A DNA stretch of 45,033 bases, taken from assembly GCA_947307175.1 (NCBI GenBank), contig CAMZIK010000008.1, positions 1 to 45,033 of the forward strand, in the 5' to 3' direction. Origin of the DNA: an uncultured Clostridia bacterium (GTDB taxonomy: Bacteria > Bacillota > Clostridia > Oscillospirales > Ruminococcaceae). Made by a program: the position numbers and the translations under genes. The notes beneath the pieces are model-generated. The model searched no databases, was not told the origin of the DNA, and saw only the letters and a list, made by a program, of their open reading frames with translations. Each line of letters opens with the position of its first letter. Positions within the stretch are counted from its first letter, which is position 1. This document shows positions 7,789 through 15,084 of this stretch, piece after piece.

Positions 7789-7817
7789 TTGACAAAGAGA
7801 ATGTTATGTTGTATAAT
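7789..7817 (+). promoter_or_regulatory. Consensus SigA promoter for metK
   Basis: TTGACA (7789-7794) and TATAAT (7812-7817) with a 17-base spacer, 22 bases before the SAM riboswitch. Confidence 0.9.
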
Positions 7818-7838
7818 GATGTCTGTTGAACAAAATAG

Positions 7839-7939
7839 CCTTATCAAGAGTGGCGGAGGGACAGGTCCTGTGAAGCCCGGCAACCTGCGTATTTATTACA
7901 CAAGGTGCTAATTCCTGCGGAGTTTTCCGAGAGATGAGG
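7839..7939 (+). ncRNA. SAM-I (S-box) riboswitch
   Basis: The sequence follows the S-box consensus: CTTATCAAGAG, GGCGGAGGGA, GTGAAGCCCGGCAACC, GGTGCTAATTCC and GAGAGATGAG in order. Helix P1 pairs CCTTATC (7839-7845) with GATGAGG (7933-7939). SAM binding is expected to favour the terminator just downstream and switch off metK, the gene that makes SAM. Confidence 0.97.
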
Positions 7940-7955
7940 AAATCATTGGTATTTC

Positions 7956-7984
7956 AAGCATTTCGGAAACGGAGTGCTTTTTTT
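7956..7984 (+). terminator. Riboswitch-controlled terminator before metK
   Basis: AAGCATTTC (7956-7964) pairs with GGAGTGCTT (7971-7979), two G-U pairs, followed by a run of seven T. It is the expression platform of the SAM-I riboswitch. Confidence 0.85.
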
Positions 7985-8048
7985 CGGCTATTTTGACATA
8001 TACGCACGGCAGAAAGCCGCAATCCGATCCTTAGAAAGAGGTAATACT

Positions 8049-9218
8049 ATGTCAAAGCATTTATTCACATCAGAATCTGTAACACAGGGACACCCTGACA
8101 AGATATGCGACCAGGTCTCGGACGCTATTCTTGACGCTATGCTCGCACAGGACCCTATGTCAAGAGTTGCCTGCGAGACAGTTACGACAACGGGAATGAT
8201 AATGTGCATGGGAGAGATCACGACAAAAGCTGTGGTAGACATTCCGCAGATAGTCAGAGACACGGTCAATGAGATCGGATACAACGATGCTTCGTTTGGT
8301 TTCGACTGCAACACCTGCGCTGTTATCACCACTATCGACAAGCAGTCTCCCGATATTGCCATGGGCGTTGACAATGCGCTTGAAGGCAGAGACAAGAACG
8401 AGTTTGACACGGGTGCGGGAGATCAGGGCATCATGTTCGGTTTTGCCTGCGATGAGACTCCAGAACTTATGCCTATGCCTATCTCACTTTCTCACAAGCT
8501 GGCTCTCAAGCTCACAGAGGTTAGAAAGAACGGAACTCTCGGTTATCTGCGTCCTGACGGAAAGACTCAGGTAACTGTTGAGTATGTTGACGACAAGCCT
8601 GTAAGAGTTGATACGGTGGTAGTTTCATCTCAGCATGACGAGAAGATTACTCTTGAACAGATCAGAGAAGACATAATCGAAAAGGTAATAAAGGCTGTTA
8701 TCCCTGCTGAACTTCTCGTGGACACAAAGTATTATGTGAACCCGACGGGAAGATTCGTTGTTGGCGGTCCTCAGGGTGACAGCGGAGTTACGGGAAGAAA
8801 GATAATCGTTGACACCTACGGCGGATATTCACGTCACGGCGGCGGATGCTTCTCGGGAAAAGACCCGACGAAAGTTGACCGCTCGGCTGCTTACGCTGCA
8901 AGATATGTTGCTAAGAACATCGTTGCAGCAGGACTTGCAAACAAGTGCGAGGTCGAGCTTGCTTATGCTATCGGCGTAGCCCGTCCCGTTTCGATAATGG
9001 TGGACACATTCGGTACAGGCAAGGTCAGTGATGAAAAGCTCTCGGAGGCTGTAAGCAAGGTATTTGATCTGCGTCCTTCTGCTATAATAGAGATGCTTGA
9101 TCTGAGAAAGCCTCAGTACAAGGCGCTGGCTGCATACGGTCATATGGGTCGTGAGGATCTGGGCGTTACATGGGAAAAGACAGATAAAGTTGATGCACTG
9201 CTTGAAGCGGTAAAGTAA
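8049..9218 (+). CDS. metK: S-adenosylmethionine synthetase
   Basis: The 389-residue enzyme makes S-adenosylmethionine from methionine and ATP. It has GHPDK (residues 14-18), the ATP-binding GAGDQG loop (122-127), the metal and phosphate motif [20 protein letters not shown] and VARPVSI. The reading frame is open back to 7974, but that would start inside the terminator; AAAGAGG 7 bases before 8049 and family alignment fix the start here. Control is by the SAM-I riboswitch upstream, a feedback loop on its own product. The stop overlaps the ATG of the next gene by one base. Confidence 0.97.
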   Translation: MSKHLFTSESVTQGHPDKICDQVSDAILDAMLAQDPMSRVACETVTTTGMIMCMGEITTKAVVDIPQIVRDTVNEIGYNDASFGFDCNTCAVITTIDKQSPDIAMGVDNALEGRDKNEFDTGAGDQGIMFGFACDETPELMPMPISLSHKLALKLTEVRKNGTLGYLRPDGKTQVTVEYVDDKPVRVDTVVVSSQHDEKITLEQIREDIIEKVIKAVIPAELLVDTKYYVNPTGRFVVGGPQGDSGVTGRKIIVDTYGGYSRHGGGCFSGKDPTKVDRSAAYAARYVAKNIVAAGLANKCEVELAYAIGVARPVSIMVDTFGTGKVSDEKLSEAVSKVFDLRPSAIIEMLDLRKPQYKALAAYGHMGREDLGVTWEKTDKVDALLEAVK

Positions 9219-9634
9219 TGACTGCAAAGATATATGACTCGCTTCCGAAAGAGGCGGAGGCTATCCGCAGGGCTGTGTTTATGGACGAGCAGGGATTCAA
9301 GGACGAATTTGACGACATTGACGGCACTGCATGGCACATCGTTATTTTTGACGGCAGCGTTCCTGCGGCGACGTGCAGGGTGTTCTTTGATGAAAAGCTT
9401 GGAAGCTATGCTCTGGGCAGGCTTGCGGTGATGAAAAAATACCGTGGGAAGCAGCTTGGGTCGATGGCAGTTCTCGAAGCGGAAAAGCTTGTACGCTCAA
9501 AAGGTGGAAAGAGCATCACGCTGCACGCACAGTGCAGGGTCTCGGATTTTTACGGCAAGCTTGGATACAAGCCGTTTGGCTGTATCGACTATGACGAGGG
9601 CTGCGAACATATCTGGATGAAAAAAGAGATATAA
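9218..9634 (+). CDS. GNAT family N-acetyltransferase
   Basis: The 138-residue protein has the GNAT fold signature: beta strand YALGRLAVMKKYRGKQLGSMAV (acetyl-CoA-binding RxxGxG/A-like loop RGKQLGS near residue 75) followed by ITLHAQCRVSDFYGKLGYKPFG. It would transfer an acetyl group from acetyl-CoA to an amine; the order of motifs is like ElaA-type proteins, but the substrate cannot be told. Its ATG overlaps the metK stop (TAATG) and there is no clear ribosome site, so it is probably coupled to metK and would also respond to SAM. A shared terminator follows. Confidence 0.85.
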   Translation: MTAKIYDSLPKEAEAIRRAVFMDEQGFKDEFDDIDGTAWHIVIFDGSVPAATCRVFFDEKLGSYALGRLAVMKKYRGKQLGSMAVLEAEKLVRSKGGKSITLHAQCRVSDFYGKLGYKPFGCIDYDEGCEHIWMKKEI

Positions 9635-9639
9635 AATAG

Positions 9640-9670
9640 CGGAGAGAAGTTTGCTGCTTCTCTCCGTTTT
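9640..9670. terminator. Bidirectional terminator between convergent genes
   Basis: CGGAGAGAAG (9640-9649) pairs perfectly with CTTCTCTCCG (9657-9666), with TTTT on the right and AAAA on the left. It can serve the GNAT gene and the minus-strand ATPase gene. Confidence 0.85.
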
Positions 9671-9672
9671 GC

Positions 9673-10746
9673 TTATCTGTTTTTATTGGAAATGATGTCT
9701 GCTTTGATATTTGAGCAGACTCTGTCAAGCGCTGCAAGATCCATCGAGCCGATATAATAGCTTTCTATCTCGTCATGCACGAGCTTTGCGCTGTCAAGCA
9801 TTTCAGACGAGACAGCAGACAGCTGAGAGATAAGTGCGGCGTTGGTCTTCAGGCGCTTTTTATGTGGCTGCATATTCTGCCTGTCATAAAAGCGGGACAT
9901 ATTAATCTTTGAGGCGTTTTTGTTTTCAAGCTTGGTGAGCGGATCTGAGGACAGGACAGCTATGCCCAGCTCCTTTATGAGCAGATGCTCGCTGAAGTGA
10001 TGCTCAGAAAGCAGGCAGGGCGAAACGGCTATATCAAAGCCGTGCTTAATTGCCTGATCGGCGACAAGGTCTATGAACTTATCTGATGCGAAAAAGCAGC
10101 TGTCGTCAAGCAGGTATAAATCAAGGTAATCCTCAAGGGTCTCGGTCAGGGTCATATAGCCGTAGCGTGTCATGACAGAGAGCTGTTTTATGCTCTTATT
10201 GCCGCGGCTGCCGTGCTTTTTGGTGAAAAGCTTTTTGCAGAAACGCTGGGCAAAGGCTTCGAGCTTTGGCTCGTTTGTAAACTCACGGGCGCAGCTGAGG
10301 GTATCGGTGCATATCTTTCCAAGGGCTGTGCTGTAAATTGCGGCGGCAGAGAGCAGAGACTTATTAAGCTCGGTGACTTCGATTATCTTATCTTTGTTTG
10401 CCCGAAGCATCGCATCGTTCCAATAGCGCCCAAGATCAACTATCTTCTGGCATGCTCCCGGGAACTGCGGATCAAAAACATGGGGAGCTGTACCGTCGAT
10501 GATGACTGCCTTTGACGAATGAAGCACGATGGCATCGAGGGAATCGGGATCTGAGGAGCAGTAATATCTTGTGACGTTCTCTGTTCTCTCAAAATCGTCT
10601 GCTATCTTTTTCATCAGCGAGGACTTCCCTGTTCCTGCGCCGCCTTTTAGGATATAAACAAAGAATTTTTTATTATCCGTATACTCGTTCAGATGAGTTG
10701 AAAAGCCGTTTGGCGTTACTCCGCCGAGAAAGAATTTTTCTGACAT
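9673..10746 (-). CDS. P-loop ATPase of unknown function
   Basis: The 357-residue protein has a clear Walker A motif GGAGTGKSS at residues 35-43 and a Walker B-like strand KAVIIDGTAPH near 80. The start (FFLGGVTPNGFSTHLNEY) and this arrangement resemble an uncharacterised clostridial ATPase family (PRK06851-like). In that family a related ATPase module is often repeated, but only one Walker A is seen here, with SCFFASDKFIDLVADQAI later. It is cytosolic. What it acts on is unknown. GGAGGGTC precedes the ATG. It follows the M15 peptidase gene after a terminator-like hairpin, so the two may be separate units. Confidence 0.75.
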   Translation of the reverse strand: MSEKFFLGGVTPNGFSTHLNEYTDNKKFFVYILKGGAGTGKSSLMKKIADDFERTENVTRYYCSSDPDSLDAIVLHSSKAVIIDGTAPHVFDPQFPGACQKIVDLGRYWNDAMLRANKDKIIEVTELNKSLLSAAAIYSTALGKICTDTLSCAREFTNEPKLEAFAQRFCKKLFTKKHGSRGNKSIKQLSVMTRYGYMTLTETLEDYLDLYLLDDSCFFASDKFIDLVADQAIKHGFDIAVSPCLLSEHHFSEHLLIKELGIAVLSSDPLTKLENKNASKINMSRFYDRQNMQPHKKRLKTNAALISQLSAVSSEMLDSAKLVHDEIESYYIGSMDLAALDRVCSNIKADIISNKNR

Positions 10747-10822
10747 ATATGACCCTCCGTAAAAGCCCGCCAGATGCGGACCGATTTTCTACATACTATG
10801 TAAAACCGCTTTTCAGGGTCAC

Positions 10823-10860
10823 AAAAAAGCGCACCACGAAATGAACTTACATGATGCGTT
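10823..10860 (-). terminator. Terminator after the M15 peptidase gene
   Basis: On the minus strand CGCATCATG (10858-10850) pairs with CGTGGTGCG (10838-10830) with G-U pairs, followed by TTTTTT (10828-10823). Confidence 0.75.
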
Positions 10861-10866
10861 TTGGGA

Positions 10867-11988
10867 TTATTCTGTTTTTTCAGCCTGAGTTTCAGTGGGC
10901 TGAGTGGTCTGCTCGGGCTGAGTCTGCTGGGGCGTATCATCCCGTGGGACAAAACTGATATATCCGCAGACGTAGATGCCGTCCTCGCTGTCCGCTGAGA
11001 AATGACCTGCTTTCCCTCCGTCATAGCCCGCAGGCATAGGAACGGTGGTCGTGGTCTTATCCTTTTCTTTTTTTATGTAATAAAGCATAGAAACAGTTCC
11101 GTCGGGAGATGTGACCTTCAGCGGTTTTTCGTAGGTATACTTCTGAAGGAAAGCGTACAGTTCTTCAAGGACAAGGTTGTTTTCGTGCATTACCTGCGCA
11201 TATTCCTTTCCGACATAGCGGTAATGGTTCTTCTTGCCCTCAACTCCGGTGACCGACTGCTTTTCAGCAGGATACCTCAGTACAAAGCCGTATTTCCAGC
11301 AGTTCTCGTTTATCCACGCATAGCTTCCCTCTCCTGTGAACTCTGGATATGCGCCCTTGTCAGCTTCATATAACTGCAGATCGACTGCAAGCCCTGTGAG
11401 ATGCTCATAACAGCCGTCAGATGTCGGTCCTGACTGCGGCTGTGCAGTCTGCTGAGCAGCGTTCTGCTCATTATTATCTGTATTCTCCTTTTTCTCTTCA
11501 ATATCGAACTGAGACTTATAGACCTTATCGTCAACTCTGTATGCCGCATTGCGCACCATTATGGTCTTGAGCCCTGTCTGTGCAGCAAAATCACAGACCA
11601 TGGCGTTGAGATGTTCAAGCATCTCCTTGTCGCCGCAGATATTTGTGCTGCCTGTCGTCATTACCATATCGCCTTTTGCATTGAACAGATACGAATAGAT
11701 AGATTCAAAGTCTGATGTGTCTGGCGTATAGCTGTGATCCTTATTATCAAGTGCGATAAGACCTGTATTGTTATACTCATCATTATTCAGCTTGATATAG
11801 GAGGTATCTATTAGCTCCTGCTGCGATGAACTTTCCTGCGGTGCTTTGGACGAGCTGTCGTCCTTATCAGGACTTTTCTTTGAAGCATGACCTGTAAGGG
11901 CGATGATAAATATCAGCAAAGCCGCCATTGTCATTCCTGCTCTGCGGCAGAGCTTACCTGTCCAGTTGATATTATTGAGAAAATTCAA
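10867..11988 (-). CDS. Membrane-anchored M15 D,D-carboxypeptidase-like protein
   Basis: The protein (373 residues from this start) has one N-terminal membrane helix (MTMAALLIFIIALTGHA), a Ser-rich linker, then an M15B/VanY-type domain. The zinc motif EHLTGLAVDL gives His and Asp ligands near residues 196 and 203, and NHYRYVG supplies a further His. Such enzymes trim D-alanine or cross-links from peptidoglycan outside the cell. An insertion rich in Asn and Gln lies just before the first motif, and the tail after the domain is Thr/Gln/Pro-rich, probably a wall-spanning segment. Start choice: GTG at 12000 has no ribosome site in the right place, whereas AAAGGTGG lies 8 bases before TTG at 11988, so I prefer TTG; four residues are at stake. 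Confidence 0.85.
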   Translation of the reverse strand: MNFLNNINWTGKLCRRAGMTMAALLIFIIALTGHASKKSPDKDDSSSKAPQESSSQQELIDTSYIKLNNDEYNNTGLIALDNKDHSYTPDTSDFESIYSYLFNAKGDMVMTTGSTNICGDKEMLEHLNAMVCDFAAQTGLKTIMVRNAAYRVDDKVYKSQFDIEEKKENTDNNEQNAAQQTAQPQSGPTSDGCYEHLTGLAVDLQLYEADKGAYPEFTGEGSYAWINENCWKYGFVLRYPAEKQSVTGVEGKKNHYRYVGKEYAQVMHENNLVLEELYAFLQKYTYEKPLKVTSPDGTVSMLYYIKKEKDKTTTTVPMPAGYDGGKAGHFSADSEDGIYVCGYISFVPRDDTPQQTQPEQTTQPTETQAEKTE

Positions 11989-12147
11989 TGCCTGCACCAC
12001 CTTTCGGTAAGGATAGACTTAAACGTTCAAATACATTGTAGCACATTTGTACGATTTAGTATAGCACAAATCAGCACAAACCAAAACTTTTGTACATTTA
12101 TACAAATTCAAAGCTCTGTGCTTGTGCAATTATGCAAGCAAAACGGA

Positions 12148-12176
12148 TTGAAAAACGGTTTGAAATATGGTATCAT
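12148..12176 (+). promoter_or_regulatory. SigA-type promoter for the DprA-like gene
   Basis: TTGAAA (12148-12153) and TATCAT (12171-12176) are 17 bases apart, 30 bases before the ATG at 12206. Confidence 0.6.
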
Positions 12177-12205
12177 CAATTAAACGGGTGAATGGAGGTG
12201 TGTAT

Positions 12206-13015
12206 ATGCAGTCAGATGAGATGCGGGCATGGGTGGAATGCTCGCTGGAGTTTCACGGACGGGAAGAAGGATTCGCACGGCTGCTGAAAAAGCACGCCTC
12301 TGCTCAGCAGATACCGCACAGCTGCGGCATAAAGGACAGGCACGAGACCGCAGAGCGAATACTTGCAGTCTGCAAAAAGCTCGGCATCAGCATCATCACG
12401 CAGGCTGATGCTTGCGTCCCTGAAAGCTTTTACGCCTCCTCTGCACCGATAGTTTTTTATGCAAAGGGCGACACGGATATTCTGACATACAAAAAGACCG
12501 CAGGAGTGATCGGCGCACGCAAAGCGGCAGACTCATCTCTGCGGATATGTTCGGATATTACGGGTAAGCTTGCAAAAAAGGGCGTTGTCATCGTAAGCGG
12601 TTTTGCGCAGGGCATAGACCGCTGCGCTCACACAAGCTGCATCAGCTGCGGCGGAAAGACCGTTGCGGTGCTTGGCTGCGGCATTGGATACGACTATCCC
12701 AAGGGCAGCCTTGAGCTTGAGGAAAAGATAGCACAAAGCGGCGCTGTCATTTCCGAATACCCTCCGCTCGTTCCTCCGAAGCGTGAATATTTCAGGCGGC
12801 GAAACAGGCTGATAGCGGCGCTGAGTCAGAAGCTGCTCATTGTTGAGGCATCGGACAAAAGCGGCTGTCTGAACACGGCGGGTCACGCCTTGCAGCAAGG
12901 AAAAGACATTTTCGTGATACCGCCTGCGGATATACGCTCGCAAAGGTTTCAGGGGCAGGTCGGACTTATCCGTGACGGTGCGGCTATCGCATTTGAAGCA
13001 GAAGATATTTATTAG
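12206..13015 (+). CDS. Short DprA/Smf-like DNA-processing protein
   Basis: The 269-residue protein has the Rossmann-like DprA core: GVIGARKAADSS near residue 100, SGFAQGIDRCAH at 131-142, AVLGCGIGYDYP and FRRRNRLIAALS. DprA binds single-stranded DNA and loads RecA in natural transformation. It is shorter than typical 300-370 residue DprA and ends with the core, lacking a C-terminal winged helix. An in-frame ATG at 12167 would put the promoter -10 inside the gene; GGAGGTG six bases before 12206 sets the start. Neighbours are not competence, topA or rnhB genes, where dprA usually lives, so it may be a second copy with another role. Confidence 0.85.
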   Translation: MQSDEMRAWVECSLEFHGREEGFARLLKKHASAQQIPHSCGIKDRHETAERILAVCKKLGISIITQADACVPESFYASSAPIVFYAKGDTDILTYKKTAGVIGARKAADSSLRICSDITGKLAKKGVVIVSGFAQGIDRCAHTSCISCGGKTVAVLGCGIGYDYPKGSLELEEKIAQSGAVISEYPPLVPPKREYFRRRNRLIAALSQKLLIVEASDKSGCLNTAGHALQQGKDIFVIPPADIRSQRFQGQVGLIRDGAAIAFEAEDIY

Positions 13016-13040
13016 TTGAACTGTTTAATGAGGTGAGGAT

Positions 13041-13277
13041 ATGGATAAGCATATCGAGATGCTTGGGAAGATAGAGAGCAGAGAAGATTTTTTAGTGTTT
13101 ATGCAGCATTTTATCAAGGCTGAACAAGATGCATCTGTAAGGGATTATCTTGAAGCGTTGGCAGGCTGGACAAAGGACATGGACGGGTATTACAAAAATG
13201 CAGGCAAAGAAATGCCCGCAAACATAAACTGGGATCTTATCGCCACTTTACTTTATGCGGGCAGTATATATGAGTAA
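13041..13277 (+). CDS. Small DUF7660-like protein
   Basis: The 78-residue acidic protein has the layout of a small family I associate with DUF7660: an N-terminal ESREDFLVFMQHF segment and a C-terminal INWDLIATLLYAGSIYE. The function is unknown and no membrane segment is present. GAGGTGAGG lies just before the ATG. It follows the DprA-like gene by 25 bases on the same strand and probably shares its transcript. No terminator is visible before the convergent glgB end 10 bases later. Confidence 0.7.
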   Translation: MDKHIEMLGKIESREDFLVFMQHFIKAEQDASVRDYLEALAGWTKDMDGYYKNAGKEMPANINWDLIATLLYAGSIYE

Positions 13278-13287
13278 AAATGTCTGG

Positions 13288-15084
13288 TCAGCCTTTTTTG
13301 CGCAGCATTGTTGCTGACAAGGGAGCAAGCTGGATATTGAGCTTGAAATTGCTTGCATAGCAATGCTCGTTAAGACAGTTCGAGCCGCTGTAAATATCAC
13401 GGTCTGAGTTGAGAAGTTCCTCAAATTCGCCGTTGACGTTTACGTTAAGCGTATAGTTCTGCTTTGTGCCGGAAAAGTTAAAAACGCAGTATATCAGGTG
13501 TCCTTCAAGGTCATTTCGCTGAAAGGCAAAGATGTTCCTGCCGCAGTTGTTGGCATCTATCCAGCGGAACGATGCGGCATTATAATCGTATTTATACAGT
13601 GCAGGCTCGGTCAGGTAAAGATGATCGAGCTTTTTTATATACTCATGAAGCGAGTCGTGCGAAGGATAGGTCAGCAGGTTCCAGCCGAGTTCCTTTTCCT
13701 CACGCCACTCCATATACTCTCCCAGCTCGTTGCCCATAAAGTTGAGCTTCTTGCCGGGGTGGGTCATCTGCCACATATAAAATGCCCGTATCGTCGCCAT
13801 TTTCTGTTCGTGGTTCCCCTGCGCTTTATCAAGCATCGTGCCTTTGCCGTGAACTACCTCATCGTGCGAGAAAGGCAGGATAAACAGGTCGCTGTAAAAA
13901 TAGCTCATTGAAAAAGTCATTTTATTGTGGTGCTTCACTCTTTCATTGGGCGGAGTTTTGATATAGTTTATGGTGTCGTTCATAAAACCCAGATCCCACT
14001 TATAGTCAAAACCAAGACCGCCGAACTCAACGGGTGCAGTCACCTTGCCGTAGTCGGTGGAATCCTCTGCAAAGAGCATGACATCAGGGTGGAGCTTCTG
14101 CATTGTATAATTCGTATCACGCACGAACCACAGTCCGCTGTCGTTTATCGGCATATCCTTTCTGCCGTGGCGGTAGATGAGATTTGCGACCGCATCGAAC
14201 CTTATGCCGTCGATATGATACATATCTATCCAGAAGTTGACCGCCGATTTCATAAAGCTAAGGACGTGAGGTTTGGAGTAGTCAAACAGAGCCGTGTTCC
14301 ATTCGCTGTAACGCTCCATTTCGTTATCGCTCTCAAAGACATAGCCGCCGTCGTAGATATGCAGCGCAAAGAAATCCCTTGCGAAATGCACAGGCACGAA
14401 ATCAAGTATCACGCCGATGTCAGCGTTATGGCAGCGGTCGATAAAGCTTTTCAAGCCGTTAGGGTCGCCGTAGCGGCTGGTCGCTGAATAATAGCCTGTT
14501 GCCTGATAGCCCCATGAGCCGTCAAAAGGGTGCTCCGTCAGCGGCAGAAGCTCGATGTGGGTATATCCCATTTCCTTGATATAAGGGATAAGTATATCCG
14601 CCATTTCAGCATAGGTATAATAGCGCTCTGTTTCGCTTTTTCCTTCTTTTATGCGCCAGCTGCCGAAGTGCATCTCATAGATATTGAGTGGTTTTTCGTA
14701 GTTTTTATCTCTTGACCTCAGCCACGCATCGTCGCCCCACGAATAGCTGTGCATATCATAGAGGATAGATGCGTTCTTGGGGCGGACCTCGCTGTAAAAG
14801 GCAAACGGGTCGGAACGGTAATGCTTTTCAAGAGTCTTTGTGGTGATGACATACTGGTAGATGTCTCCCTGAGAAGCTCTCTCAAGCTTGCAGCTCCAGA
14901 CTCCCCTTTCATCACGGTGCATATCGTACATTGAGCCGTTGACCATAAGCTCGACATTTTCAGCGTTAGGTGCATATGTTATGAAATCAGCACCGCCTTC
15001 ACGCAGATGCGCTCCCATTGTTTCGTAGGCATCATAGCTAAGTCCTTTGAGGAACTTGTCAATGCTGTCATTTTTGATGCTCAA
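13288..15084 (-). CDS. glgB: 1,4-alpha-glucan branching enzyme
   Basis: The 598-residue enzyme makes alpha-1,6 branches in glycogen-like glucan. A CBM48 domain (about 30-105) leads into a GH13 barrel: ELLPLTEHPFDGSWGYQATGYY, DFVPVHFA, DGIRFDAV (nucleophile Asp), MLFAEDSTD (acid Glu) and PFSHDEVVHGKGT. It is near the short end for GlgB. The start is a TTG immediately after the yfhO stop (TGA TTG), with no in-frame ATG until residue 24, so it is translationally linked to yfhO. No other glycogen gene is nearby, and the upstream partners suggest a role in surface polysaccharide or in storage glucan fed by galactose. It is the last gene of the operon. Confidence 0.93.
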   Translation of the reverse strand: MSIKNDSIDKFLKGLSYDAYETMGAHLREGGADFITYAPNAENVELMVNGSMYDMHRDERGVWSCKLERASQGDIYQYVITTKTLEKHYRSDPFAFYSEVRPKNASILYDMHSYSWGDDAWLRSRDKNYEKPLNIYEMHFGSWRIKEGKSETERYYTYAEMADILIPYIKEMGYTHIELLPLTEHPFDGSWGYQATGYYSATSRYGDPNGLKSFIDRCHNADIGVILDFVPVHFARDFFALHIYDGGYVFESDNEMERYSEWNTALFDYSKPHVLSFMKSAVNFWIDMYHIDGIRFDAVANLIYRHGRKDMPINDSGLWFVRDTNYTMQKLHPDVMLFAEDSTDYGKVTAPVEFGGLGFDYKWDLGFMNDTINYIKTPPNERVKHHNKMTFSMSYFYSDLFILPFSHDEVVHGKGTMLDKAQGNHEQKMATIRAFYMWQMTHPGKKLNFMGNELGEYMEWREEKELGWNLLTYPSHDSLHEYIKKLDHLYLTEPALYKYDYNAASFRWIDANNCGRNIFAFQRNDLEGHLIYCVFNFSGTKQNYTLNVNVNGEFEELLNSDRDIYSGSNCLNEHCYASNFKLNIQLAPLSATMLRKKG

